Assembly: GCA_946480815.1 (NCBI GenBank)
Contig: CAMLLB010000053.1
Span: 1-29,668, forward strand
Direction: 5' to 3'
Source: an uncultured Flavobacteriales bacterium
GTDB taxonomy: Bacteria > Bacteroidota > Bacteroidia > Flavobacteriales > Crocinitomicaceae
DNA: 29,668 nt
Part shown: piece by piece, positions 22,555 through 29,668 of the stretch
How positions within the stretch are numbered: position 1 is the first letter of the stretch
Layout of the letters: each line of letters begins with the position of its first letter
The notes under the pieces: model-generated
Told to the model about the DNA's origin: nothing
Database searches by the model: none
The model's input: only the letters and a program-made list of their open reading frames with translations
Program-made: the position numbers and the translations under genes

Positions 22555-23943
22555 ATGGAATACCGCATCGAAAAAGATACAATGGGTGAAGTAAAGGTTC
22601 CAGCAGAGGCATACTGGGGAGCTCAAACCGAACGCAGCATCGAAAACTTCAAAATCGCGCAGGACATCAACAAAATGCCAAAAGAAATCATCCGTGCTTT
22701 CGCCTACCTGAAAAAAGCAGCAGCTTTGACCAACCTGGATGCCGGCGTACTTTCCAAAGAAAAATCCGACCTCATTGGCAAAGTAGCGGATGAGATCCTG
22801 GACGGAAAACTGGCTGATCAGTTTCCCCTGGTCATTTGGCAAACCGGCAGCGGGACCCAAAGCAACATGAACGTCAATGAAGTCATTGCCTACCGTGCTC
22901 ATGTCATCAACGGCGGAGCTTTAACCGACAAGGAAAAAGTCCTGCACCCCAACGACGACGTAAACAAATCACAATCTTCGAACGATACCTTTCCTACAGC
23001 AATGCACATTGCCGCATACCAGGTCCTGGTCGAAACAACCATACCGGGAATCGAAAAACTGCGCGATACTTTGGCCCAGAAGAGCAAAGATTATATGAAC
23101 GTGGTCAAGATAGGCCGCACCCATTTCATGGATGCAACACCATTAACCTTAGGACAGGAGATCAGCGGTTATGTGAGTCAATTGAACCACGGATTGAAAG
23201 CCATTAAAAATACCCTTGCTCATTTAAGTGAACTGGCATTGGGAGGAACAGCGGTTGGAACGGGAATCAATACACCTCCTGGATATTCAGAGAATGTAGC
23301 CAAACACATTGCAAATCTCACCGGTTTACCTTTCATTACAGCCGAAAATAAATTCGAAGCGCTGGCAGCACACGATGCCATCGTAGAAGCCCATGGAGCA
23401 TTGAAAACCGTTGCCGTGAGCTTAATGAAAATCGCCAATGATATCCGAATGCTTTCTTCCGGTCCACGAAGCGGAATCGGGGAAATCCACATTCCGGACA
23501 ACGAGCCTGGATCTTCCATCATGCCGGGAAAAGTAAACCCCACACAATGTGAGGCATTGACGATGATCGCGGCACAAGTTATGGGGAATGATGTGACTAT
23601 CAATATCGGCGGGGCAAACGGACATTTCGAACTCAATGTGTTCAAACCCGTGATGATCGCTAACTTCCTTCATTCCGCAAGATTGATCGGTGACGGTTGT
23701 GTTTCGTTCAACGACAAATGCGCCGTTGGAATCGAACCGATTACGGCAAACATAAAAAAACACGTAGATAACAGCCTGATGCTCGTTACTGCATTAAATA
23801 CGAAAATCGGTTATTACAAGGCTGCAGAAATTGCTCAAAAAGCCCACGCTGAAGGAACGACTTTGAAAGAAATGGCTGTGAAACTAGGTTATTTAACGGC
23901 GGAAGAGTTTGATCAGTGGGTGGTGCCTGAGAAAATGGTTTAA
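22555..23943 (+). CDS. fumC: Fumarate hydratase class II
   Basis: Iron-free fumarase of 462 residues that interconverts fumarate and L-malate in the TCA cycle, acting in the cytosol as a homotetramer. It starts with the family pattern [20 protein letters not shown]. Active-site signatures are [14 protein letters not shown] (97-110), [11 protein letters not shown] (141-151), the catalytic [16 protein letters not shown] (187-202, His190) and the superfamily signature [13 protein letters not shown] (319-331) with the catalytic serine. Length and motifs are complete. It stands alone, with a divergent LpxR-like gene upstream and a hairpin after the stop. The start ATG at 22555 matches family N-termini. 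Confidence 0.98.
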   Translation: MEYRIEKDTMGEVKVPAEAYWGAQTERSIENFKIAQDINKMPKEIIRAFAYLKKAAALTNLDAGVLSKEKSDLIGKVADEILDGKLADQFPLVIWQTGSGTQSNMNVNEVIAYRAHVINGGALTDKEKVLHPNDDVNKSQSSNDTFPTAMHIAAYQVLVETTIPGIEKLRDTLAQKSKDYMNVVKIGRTHFMDATPLTLGQEISGYVSQLNHGLKAIKNTLAHLSELALGGTAVGTGINTPPGYSENVAKHIANLTGLPFITAENKFEALAAHDAIVEAHGALKTVAVSLMKIANDIRMLSSGPRSGIGEIHIPDNEPGSSIMPGKVNPTQCEALTMIAAQVMGNDVTINIGGANGHFELNVFKPVMIANFLHSARLIGDGCVSFNDKCAVGIEPITANIKKHVDNSLMLVTALNTKIGYYKAAEIAQKAHAEGTTLKEMAVKLGYLTAEEFDQWVVPEKMV

Positions 23944-23944
23944 G

Positions 23945-23987
23945 AAATTGCGAATGCCGAATTCCTAATTGCGAATTGCGAATTGGA
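23945..23987. repeat. Short AATTGCG repeat tract
   Basis: Right after the fumC stop there is a tract of degenerate units of the form (G)AATTGCG, with the last two copies in tandem (GAATTGCGAATTG). It abuts the hairpin at 23991. Similar AATTC repeats flank the hairpin near 17115. Confidence 0.5.
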
Positions 23988-23990
23988 ACC

Positions 23991-24024
23991 CCTGTAGGCA
24001 CTCGACGCATCGCGTGCCTACAGG
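23991..24024. repeat. Intergenic hairpin with GTAGGCA arms and GCATCGCG core
   Basis: Arms CCTGTAGGCA (23991-24000) and TGCCTACAGG (24015-24024) pair exactly, with the loop CTCGACGCATCGCG sharing GACGCATCGCG with the element at 4418. It lies between the convergent fumC and OmpA-family genes, so it may act as a bidirectional terminator. Confidence 0.8.
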
Positions 24025-24040
24025 TTTTATAGAGATCAAT

Positions 24041-26284
24041 CTACATCCGTATAATCACAAATTCCGTTCTGCGGTTTTCCTGATGCTCCGCTTCCGTGCA
24101 ATTGGATTTTACCTGCCCCTCACAGGAACAACCATTCTTCAGCTTCGATTCTCCATATCCTTTACCGTAAATACGTTCCGGATTGGAAATACGTGATTTT
24201 ACATAAGCAGCTGAAGCTTTGGCCCGGCTGTCGGATAACTTATTGTTTGATACAACAGATCCACGACAATCTGTATGAGAACCGAGTTCAATTTCCATTG
24301 TCGGGTAATCATTCATGATCCGAACGATCTTATCCAATTCCATCGCAGCATCTTTCCGGATTACATATTTGCCGTAATCGAAATAGATAGGCTTGATGTC
24401 AATGATGCTTGCCAGATCGGTCCCAACCTCCAGTTTATCCAATGAAAGATCCAGTTTCTCGCTGATATTTATGACTCCTGGTTCTTTGATCCTGTAGCTA
24501 AACTCAAGGGTTTTTCCCAAATAACCCGACTTTGACAATTGAATGGTATAAGAAAGGACATCACCTGTTTTTTTGTCGATCAAGCCCTTTTGTACACTAC
24601 CTGCTGCGGGAGTCAGTGAAGAAATAAGCAGCTGTCCGTTATCCTTGTCCAAAATATTTATGTTGACGCCTTCCAGGGGAAGGTTCGTTTTTCCATCAAC
24701 AATAAGCGCATAAAGTACCAGTCCCGGATTTTTCTCAAGTGCAATATCCTTTTGGATTGTTGTAGTTCCCGGCACCAAACTAATTGTTGAAAATGAAGTG
24801 CTATTATCAAAGTAATCCATTTGCTTGACCGACAGGATATAATTCTTGTCCGGTTCAATATCAAAACTGTAATTTCCATTCGCATCTGCAACAGTATGAG
24901 CAACCACATTTCCGCGCTCATCTTCAAGTTGTACAACTGCCCCCGGAAGTGTCAAACCGGAGAGCTGATCTGTGACCTTTCCTTCAACTGTGATTTGATT
25001 TCTGAATGGTTTGATGAGCTCATAAAAATAGATATCATCATCTCCCTTTCCTCCTTCCCGATTGGAAGAAAAATAACCTGTCCGATTATCTTTATTCATC
25101 GTAAACGCAAAATCATCTTTTTGGCTGTTTACAGGCTTTCCAACATTGATAACCTTACCCCACCCTCCGTCGCGGGCCGGAAGTACTACAAAAACATCTA
25201 ATCCTCCCAGTCCAATGTGACCATTCGAGGAAAAGAACAAATTACCGTCACTACTGATCCACGGAAACATCTCCTGACCTTCCGTATTGAATTTACTTCC
25301 AAGATTTAGAGGTTCACCATACGTTCCGTCGGGTTTGATCTCTACCTTGTAAAGATCCGCTCCACCGAAACCAGAAGGTTTATCCGAAACGAAATACAGT
25401 GTTTTTCCATCTGCACTCACAGCAGGATGACCAACTGAATAATTCTGTGAATTAAACGGCAGGCTCTCTTCATTTTTCCAGGTTCCGTCCTGTTCTATTG
25501 CTGCACGATATAATTTCAGATTCTGTATTCCATCAGAGTCGCGACGCTTGCTGCCTTTTGATAAATTATTTCGTGTGAAATAGACTGTTTTCCCATCAGG
25601 ACTGAAACACAAAGGCCCTTCGTGATACCTGGTATTTACACGGCGGGTAATCAATTCCGGTTGGGAAGGCTGCATAGATCCTGAAATATCCGCTCTGTAA
25701 AGATCGAGGAAATTATCGCCGTTCCAGGACCACTCGTGCTGAACAGCTATTTGTTCGTTACGAGAAGAGACAAAATATACCTGTTTCCCATCAGGAGAAG
25801 GATAACCGCCAAAATCAGCAACCTGAGAATTGATCGAAAGATTATTGATGGTAAACATGCTGCCTAGTTTCTCTATCGTTTGAATATAGGAAGGATCGTT
25901 TGCAAATGAAATACCACGCATATCAGCCTGCAGATCTTCATGGAATTTTTGCATCCATTGATCACTCAGAGCATAGTTCCCATTTTGTTTAAGTACCTGG
26001 GCATAATTAAAATAATCTTCACGAGTGGCAGCGGGAGAGTTTATCATCAGGGAAAAATACTTCTCTGCATTGGGTGTATTACCTATTTTATAATAGCTTG
26101 TAGCAAGCCTTCCTTTCATTTCCGGACTGTCAGCTTCTGTTCCAATCAATTCTTCATAAAGTTCGATCGCATAAGCATACGAAAGCTTCGAATAATACTC
26201 ATCTGCTTTTTTTAACTTCCCCGACTGTGCCAATACGGGCAGTGCCAATAGCAGAAAGCATCCGGCTAATAATAATCTTTTCAT
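24041..26284 (-). CDS. PorE-like OmpA-family protein with TPR, WD40-like and regulatory domains
   Basis: A periplasmic/outer-membrane-associated protein of 747 residues. The signal peptide is 1-20 (ending PVLAQ) without a lipobox at the cleavage site. Domains in order: TPR-type helices (about 22-125), a PD40/WD40-like propeller with repeated SPDGK(Q/T)VYF and SADGKTLYFVSDK motifs (about 150-410), a carboxypeptidase-regulatory-like domain (about 430-510), a second beta domain (about 515-600), and a C-terminal OmpA peptidoglycan-binding domain (about 620-747) with YFDYGKYVIRKDA, GSHTDCRG, LSDSRAKASA and NRRTEFVI. This matches the architecture of T9SS PorE, which ties the secretion machine to peptidoglycan. 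It is the last gene of an operon with PorP/SprF and a type B adhesin, 16 bases from its neighbour. An in-frame ATG upstream at 26407 lies inside the PorP/SprF gene and is not the start. Confidence 0.9.
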   Translation of the reverse strand: MKRLLLAGCFLLLALPVLAQSGKLKKADEYYSKLSYAYAIELYEELIGTEADSPEMKGRLATSYYKIGNTPNAEKYFSLMINSPAATREDYFNYAQVLKQNGNYALSDQWMQKFHEDLQADMRGISFANDPSYIQTIEKLGSMFTINNLSINSQVADFGGYPSPDGKQVYFVSSRNEQIAVQHEWSWNGDNFLDLYRADISGSMQPSQPELITRRVNTRYHEGPLCFSPDGKTVYFTRNNLSKGSKRRDSDGIQNLKLYRAAIEQDGTWKNEESLPFNSQNYSVGHPAVSADGKTLYFVSDKPSGFGGADLYKVEIKPDGTYGEPLNLGSKFNTEGQEMFPWISSDGNLFFSSNGHIGLGGLDVFVVLPARDGGWGKVINVGKPVNSQKDDFAFTMNKDNRTGYFSSNREGGKGDDDIYFYELIKPFRNQITVEGKVTDQLSGLTLPGAVVQLEDERGNVVAHTVADANGNYSFDIEPDKNYILSVKQMDYFDNSTSFSTISLVPGTTTIQKDIALEKNPGLVLYALIVDGKTNLPLEGVNINILDKDNGQLLISSLTPAAGSVQKGLIDKKTGDVLSYTIQLSKSGYLGKTLEFSYRIKEPGVINISEKLDLSLDKLEVGTDLASIIDIKPIYFDYGKYVIRKDAAMELDKIVRIMNDYPTMEIELGSHTDCRGSVVSNNKLSDSRAKASAAYVKSRISNPERIYGKGYGESKLKNGCSCEGQVKSNCTEAEHQENRRTEFVIIRM

Positions 26285-26300
26285 ACTTATCAAACAGAAA

Positions 26301-27206
26301 TTAGAAATAACGCGGAGAACGAATTCCCTGCTTTTTGAAAATAAAATCATAAGAAGCCATAATCTCAAACGTTCCGTAGTTATAATTTCGGATTGCCTGG
26401 GTTCCAAAATCGGAGGCTAACCCTATTTTAAGTTGAGGTATCAACTGAAATTGCACAAATGCTCCTACTGCCGCATCATACCGGTACATTGCACCGATCC
26501 AGAACTTATCGCGAAAAATTGCCGCTGCACTCACATCAATGCTGGCCGGAGCTCCTGCTGTCAGCTTTACCTGGGCAGTAGGACGGAGTTTCCACTTCTC
26601 AGACAAAGTTATAACACCCCCTATAATTCCAAAATAGTGACGTCTTTCCATGTTGGAACCTGATCCGTCATAACTAGCCTCAAGAATTTTAGGAGTGCTC
26701 GCTCCGATAAAGAATTTTGGTGTATGATAGTAGACACCAAATCCGAAATTCGGATTTACGGCATTTCGTACATTCTGCAAAAGTTTCGGATCGCTTTCCG
26801 TTGTTGTTTGCAAAGACGACGTACCTATATTTATCAGGTTCAGGCCACCCTTGATCCCAAATGCAAGTCGTGATTTATTGCGAAAACGAATGGTATATGA
26901 AAAATCACCGTAAAACATCGTTTGGCTAACCGGGCCTGCCTTATCGCTTACAGCTGTAAAACCAAGACCTACCGATTCATAGGATAAAGGCGAATGAATG
27001 CTAAGGGTACTCGAAACCGGGCGACCTGAAAAACCCGCCCACTGCTCACGATGAATCCCCGTAACATTCAGCATTCCCCTGCTTCCTGCATAGGCTGGAT
27101 TTACAAATAGCGTATTATCAAAATACTGCGTAAAATGTGGGTCCTGCTGTGCAAAACTCGTAAAACCCAAACCAATCGCGACTAAGAAAATATATACATT
27201 TTTCAT
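26301..27206 (-). CDS. PorP/SprF-family T9SS outer-membrane protein
   Basis: A 301-residue outer-membrane beta-barrel of the PorP/SprF family. The signal peptide is 1-20 (ending TSFAQ), directly followed by the family hallmark QDPHFTQYFDNTLFVNPAYA and then the GMLNVTGIHREQWAGF region. Amphipathic strands continue to the end. In Flavobacterium johnsoniae SprF is needed for secretion and surface attachment of the type B-CTD adhesin SprB, and PorP-like proteins are often encoded next to type B cargo. Here it lies 15 bases after the adhesin gene and 16 before the PorE-like gene, so it is likely the dedicated partner of that adhesin. Confidence 0.95.
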   Translation of the reverse strand: MKNVYIFLVAIGLGFTSFAQQDPHFTQYFDNTLFVNPAYAGSRGMLNVTGIHREQWAGFSGRPVSSTLSIHSPLSYESVGLGFTAVSDKAGPVSQTMFYGDFSYTIRFRNKSRLAFGIKGGLNLINIGTSSLQTTTESDPKLLQNVRNAVNPNFGFGVYYHTPKFFIGASTPKILEASYDGSGSNMERRHYFGIIGGVITLSEKWKLRPTAQVKLTAGAPASIDVSAAAIFRDKFWIGAMYRYDAAVGAFVQFQLIPQLKIGLASDFGTQAIRNYNYGTFEIMASYDFIFKKQGIRSPRYF

Positions 27207-27221
27207 CTGCTTCTTTTTTAA

Positions 27222-29668
27222 TTACCGCTGGATATATACATAGCCTTTGAGCACTCCCTGCGTTTCATCATGTGTATCCAAAATATAATAGTATGTTCCC
27301 GTAGGAAGCTTATCTCCACCAACGTTTAGCTCGCTCTTAGAGCTTCCATCCCAATCATTCTGATAGTTCATGGTTTGGAATACAACATTCCCCCAGCGAT
27401 TGAAGATCGTGATCTCATTGTTAGGGAAAGCTGATAACCCTTCGATAACAAATACATCGTTTGTTCCGTCACCGTCCGGTGTAAAGGCTTCAGGCACATC
27501 AAGACCACACACTTTCGGACTGCAGGCATTCTGCGGATCACTGCCATTCGCTACCTCCTCACCATTCGTCAATCCATCACCGTCGCAATCCAATGCATTC
27601 CATGCAGCATCCGGCGTTAGCGTAATACTTCCCGCTAAGTAAGCACAAGGATCGTTCGGATTCGTATTGTCTGCTACTTCCGTTCCGTCGATTACACCAT
27701 CACCATCCGTGTCCGGATCAAGTGGGTTCGTTCCCGAAGTAGTTTCTTCTCCGTTCGTCAATCCATCACCGTCGCAATCCAATGCATTCCATGCAGCATC
27801 CGGCGTTAGCGTAATACTTCCCGCTAAGTAAGCACAAGGATCGTTCGGATTCGTATTGTCTGCTACTTCCGTTCCGTCGATTACACCATCACCATCCGTG
27901 TCCGGATCAAGTGGGTTTGTTCCCGAAGTGGTTTCTTCTCCGTTTGTCAGACCGTCACCATCGCAATCCAATGCGTTCCATGCAGCATCCGGTGTTAGTG
28001 TAACACTTCCTGCTAAGTAAGCACAAGGATCGTTCGGATTCGTATTGTCTGCTACTTCAGTACCATCAATTACGCCATCACCATCCGTGTCCGGATCAAG
28101 CGGGTTTGTTCCCGAAGTGGTTTCTTCTCCGTTTGTCAGACCGTCACCATCGCAATCCAATGCGTTCCATGCAGCATCCGGTGTTAGTGTAACACTTCCT
28201 GCTAAGTAAGCACAAGGATCGTTCGGATTCGTATTGTCTGCTACTTCAGTACCATCAATTACGCCATCACCATCCGTATCAGGATCAAGCGGGTTTGTTC
28301 CCGAAGTGGTTTCTTCTCCGTTCGTCAGACCGTCACCATCGCAGTCGAGTAAAGGATTAATGACTGAACAGGAGGTAACGGTAATGAAAATTGTATCGTT
28401 TGTACATAATGCAGGCAATGGTGTACCATCATCACAAATTTGAACGATAATGGTATCGTTACCACTGAAATTTGCATTCGGTGTGTAGGTATATGTTCCA
28501 TCCGGATTAATTGTAATTGTTCCATTGGAAGGACCGCTTACCGGAGTTGTGGTAACCACCAGGTTGCCATCGACATCAGAATCTCCCGCATCCGTGAGGT
28601 CGCCACTAAACGGCGTATTCTCTGGTGTGGAAATAGTCTCATTGTCAACAATAGGACCATCATTCACAGGTGTCACAGTAATAAAAATAGTATCATTAAC
28701 ACATACTGTAGGTAGCGGTGTTCCGTCATCACATAGTTGCACCATTACTGTATCATTTCCATTGAAATCAGCAGTAGGTGTATAAGAATACGTTCCATCC
28801 GGATTAATTGTAATTGTTCCATTGGAAGGACCACTTACCGGAGTTGTGGTAACCACCAGGTTACCATCGATATCAGAATCTCCCGTATCAGTTAAGTCAC
28901 CGGAAACTGTCATATCTTCCAATACGGTATGCGTTTCATTATCTACAACTGGTGCGTCATTGATCGGATTTACAACAAATGTGATCGTTGCCTGGTCACA
29001 AAGTCCCGATGGATTACAAAGCTGGTAAACTATCGATGCCATACCAGAGTATTCTGCTGCCGGATCAAAGGTAATTTCACCGGTTGTACTATTGTAGGTC
29101 CAGGTTCCTGAACTGTTATATACTGTTTGGATACCAGCTGTAAACGGATCAAGGTCGACAGTGAACTGTCCCGGTCCATTTGTAGGAGCTGTTGGATTTC
29201 CTTGTGGATCAGTATCATTCGCCAGGATAAAAATGCTTCCGTTAGCACCATCTTCCGTAAGTGCAGTACTACTGTCATCTACAGCATCCGGGCTACAACC
29301 AGGAGGATTATTCACTATAACACTTGTTGCTGTCGAAACACAGCCTGTTGAAGTATTTTGTGCAGTGACATTATACGTTCCAGGAGCAACTCCACTGAAG
29401 GTTCCGCTTGACTGGTAAGTAATTCCATCAATACTGTACTCAATTGAAGCGCCGGTTGGTGCGGTTACGGTAATTGTTCCCGTTGGAACTGCACACGTTG
29501 GCTGAGCTGTTATTGAGGCAGTTGGTGTTGCAGGAGCTGAAGGAACCGCATTTACAGTTACACTTGTTGCTGTTGAGATACAACCTGTCGAAGTATTTTG
29601 AACGGTCACATTGTAAGTCCCAGGTGCAACACCACTGAATGTTCCACTTGACTGGTAGGTAATTCCAT
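27222..29668 (-). CDS. Giant repeat adhesin with T9SS type B C-terminal domain (5' end outside window)
   Basis: The C-terminal 815 or so residues of a large surface protein; the frame is open to the window edge, so the N-terminus is missing. Going towards the C-terminus there are: two 80-residue SprB/Ig-like repeats (APGTYNVTAQNTSTGC), a cadherin-like tandem domain (about 29000-29290), two 99-residue cadherin-like repeats (DNETHTVLEDMTVSGDL), four near-identical 63-residue thrombospondin type 3-like repeats with DCDGDGLTNGEE and DTDGDGVIDGTE calcium-type motifs, and a gliding-motility-associated type B sorting domain (VPEAFTPDGDGTNDVFVI, ITIFNRWGNVVFQ, LPTGTYYYIL, GYVYIQR). It is probably a surface-exposed, calcium-stiffened adhesin exported by T9SS with the PorP/SprF protein encoded next. 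Confidence 0.93.
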   Translation of the reverse strand, partial: GITYQSSGTFSGVAPGTYNVTVQNTSTGCISTATSVTVNAVPSAPATPTASITAQPTCAVPTGTITVTAPTGASIEYSIDGITYQSSGTFSGVAPGTYNVTAQNTSTGCVSTATSVIVNNPPGCSPDAVDDSSTALTEDGANGSIFILANDTDPQGNPTAPTNGPGQFTVDLDPFTAGIQTVYNSSGTWTYNSTTGEITFDPAAEYSGMASIVYQLCNPSGLCDQATITFVVNPINDAPVVDNETHTVLEDMTVSGDLTDTGDSDIDGNLVVTTTPVSGPSNGTITINPDGTYSYTPTADFNGNDTVMVQLCDDGTPLPTVCVNDTIFITVTPVNDGPIVDNETISTPENTPFSGDLTDAGDSDVDGNLVVTTTPVSGPSNGTITINPDGTYTYTPNANFSGNDTIIVQICDDGTPLPALCTNDTIFITVTSCSVINPLLDCDGDGLTNGEETTSGTNPLDPDTDGDGVIDGTEVADNTNPNDPCAYLAGSVTLTPDAAWNALDCDGDGLTNGEETTSGTNPLDPDTDGDGVIDGTEVADNTNPNDPCAYLAGSVTLTPDAAWNALDCDGDGLTNGEETTSGTNPLDPDTDGDGVIDGTEVADNTNPNDPCAYLAGSITLTPDAAWNALDCDGDGLTNGEETTSGTNPLDPDTDGDGVIDGTEVADNTNPNDPCAYLAGSITLTPDAAWNALDCDGDGLTNGEEVANGSDPQNACSPKVCGLDVPEAFTPDGDGTNDVFVIEGLSAFPNNEITIFNRWGNVVFQTMNYQNDWDGSSKSELNVGGDKLPTGTYYYILDTHDETQGVLKGYVYIQR
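27601..28356 (-). repeat. Four 189-bp tandem repeats (63-aa TSP3-like units)
   Basis: Units start at 27601, 27790, 27979 and 28168, exactly 189 bases apart. Each encodes two Asp-rich loops, a conserved NPNDPCAYLAGS segment and a TLTPDAAWNA segment. Synonymous differences are few and clustered: units 1 and 2 share one 5' block, units 3 and 4 share another, and the 3' block of unit 2 matches unit 3 rather than unit 1. Confidence 0.92.
28375..28968 (-). repeat. Two 297-bp repeats (99-aa cadherin-like units)
   Basis: Two units 297 bases apart encode the same pattern: VDNET, SGDLTD(T/A)GDSD, DGNLVVTTTPVSGPSNGTI, DGTYSYTP/DGTYTYTP and CDDGTPLP. Boundaries are approximate. Parts are nearly identical at the DNA level, for example around 28525-28570 and 28822-28867. 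Confidence 0.8.
29310..29668 (-). repeat. 240-bp repeats (80-aa SprB/Ig-like units), running off the window
   Basis: Matching stretches lie exactly 240 bases apart, for example 29401 and 29641 (GTTCCGCTTGACTGGTAAGT and GTTCCACTTGACTGGTAGGT). At least one full and one partial unit are present, and more are expected beyond the right edge. Confidence 0.75.

Noticed and set aside
23220..23645. Open frame on the minus strand inside fumC
   Set aside because: It is antisense to the conserved fumarase active-site region.
26285..26407. Upstream extension of the PorE-like protein
   Set aside because: It overlaps the end of the PorP/SprF gene and lacks protein-like character; the signal peptide starts at 26284.

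Overview
The window looks like a chromosomal segment of a Bacteroidota bacterium, most likely Flavobacteriales (a Fluviicola/Crocinitomicaceae-like genome would fit; the genus is a guess). The reasons are type IX secretion (T9SS) genes and T9SS C-terminal sorting domains of both type A and type B, a FecR/DUF4974 anti-sigma factor, a carboxypeptidase-regulatory TonB-dependent receptor, a head-GIN lipoprotein, and TAnnTTTG -7 promoter boxes. I saw no rRNA, tRNA, CRISPR array or phage genes.

Layout. 1-3383: overlapping operon of ECF sigma factor, FecR-type anti-sigma factor and an outer-membrane protein with an STN domain and LA_2272-like repeats. 3384-7342: a pair of inverted GC-rich palindromes, a head-GIN lipoprotein, a hairpin, a TonB-dependent receptor, and a DUF559 nuclease gene bracketed by two inverted copies of the same palindrome. 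7320-11945 (minus): tight five-gene run of PfkB kinase, DUF349 protein, two small membrane proteins and an EamA transporter, read from a TACATTTG promoter. 12159-13970: secreted VWD-domain protein with a clear terminator. 14420-17098: large AsmA-like protein. 17294-19222: VWA protein with a type A T9SS sorting domain. 19404-21261: ECF sigma factor overlapping a membrane-anchored protein with an extracytoplasmic formylglycine-generating-enzyme-like (FGE) domain. 21309-22256 (minus): LpxR-like lipid A deacylase. 22555-23943: class II fumarase. 24041-29668 (minus): repeat-rich type B-CTD adhesin (5' end outside the window), PorP/SprF-like protein and PorE-like OmpA protein.

How the parts fit. 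Most genes build or police the cell envelope. Two separate sigma/anti-sigma pairs link envelope state to transcription. The last operon pairs a giant adhesin with a PorP/SprF partner and a peptidoglycan-binding PorE-like protein, as is common for type B T9SS cargo.

The most unusual signal is a family of intergenic palindromes. One type (core TCCCCCTTTGGAGGGGG) occurs five times; two copies flank the DUF559 nuclease gene in inverted orientation, two form an empty inverted pair, and one stands alone. This resembles REP/RAYT logic but with a Vsr-like nuclease instead of a transposase, which is an inference. A second type consists of hairpins with GTAGGCAC-like arms next to gene ends.
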